Shown here piece after piece: positions 5,404-5,458 of a DNA stretch of 5,458 nucleotides; positions within the stretch are counted from its first letter, which is position 1; every line of letters begins with the position of its first letter. The notes under the pieces were generated by a model. The model saw only the letters and a list, made by a program, of their open reading frames with translations, did not search any database and was not told the DNA's origin. Made by a program: the position numbers and the translations under genes. Origin of the DNA: an uncultured Fibrobacter sp. (lineage in GTDB: Bacteria > Fibrobacterota > Fibrobacteria > Fibrobacterales > Fibrobacteraceae); the NCBI GenBank assembly GCA_947306025.1, contig CAMZFJ010000163.1:1-5458 (forward strand), in the 5' to 3' direction.

Positions 5404-5458
5404 TGAACTGAACCCAAAAAGTTGGACAGTTTAAAGTTAGGATAAAACAGCGTTATGA
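5404..5458 (+). mobile_element. Left end of a probable IS3-family insertion sequence (cut by the window)
   Basis: TGAACTGAACCCAAAAAG followed by TTGGACAG closely resembles terminal inverted repeats of IS3-family elements, which commonly read TG-(N)-CTG-(A/C)CCC-AAAAAGTTGGACA. It starts with TG as expected. About 25 bp further in, after TAGGA (5438-5442), an ATG at 5455 is placed where the first transposase frame (orfA) of such elements begins; only that codon and one more base are in the window. The call rests on recognition of the terminal repeat. The right end, the target duplication and the transposase are not visible, so it could also be a solo or decayed end. Confidence 0.65.

Overview
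The window looks like chromosomal DNA from a Gram-negative bacterium of the Fibrobacteres/Bacteroidetes (FCB) branch, most likely Fibrobacter or a relative. Three things point there: a lipoprotein with a classical lipobox, A/T-rich spacers carrying elements that resemble the Bacteroidetes -7 motif TAnnTTTG, and a general style of small, separately spaced genes. The genus is an inference; the window contains no rRNA or other marker that fixes it.

Layout. Positions 1-193 (minus strand) hold the first 64 codons of prolyl-tRNA synthetase (proS), which runs off the left edge. A 58-base divergent spacer separates it from a 397-aa six-helix membrane protein with a C-terminal DUF2914-like domain (252-1445, plus). 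Next is a 438-aa lipoprotein (1536-2852) with two FKBP-N-type helical domains followed by a thioredoxin domain with a CGHC active site; it ends at a strong intrinsic terminator (2903-2934). Then comes mnmG/gidA (3013-4917), the FAD-dependent subunit of the tRNA wobble-uridine modification enzyme. Its last codons and stop lie inside an array of degenerate 7-bp repeats arranged as nested inverted repeats (4908-4979). A 101-aa lysine-rich protein of unknown function follows (5064-5369). The window closes with what looks like the left terminal repeat of an IS3-family insertion sequence and the first codon of its transposase gene (5404-5458).

The genes do not form one obvious operon. Each plus-strand gene has its own spacer with a promoter-like element, and only the lipoprotein gene has a clear terminator. 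proS and mnmG are translation housekeeping genes. The lipoprotein probably acts in thiol-disulfide chemistry or protein folding in the cell envelope. The membrane protein and the lysine-rich protein have no assignable role.

The most interesting items are the lipoprotein, which pairs the FKBP dimerisation module with thioredoxin and lacks the FKBP catalytic domain, giving a layout reminiscent of DsbC; the heptamer array that forms the 3' end of mnmG; and the promoter-like motif that recurs before the genes. I did not find a clear new multi-gene system.
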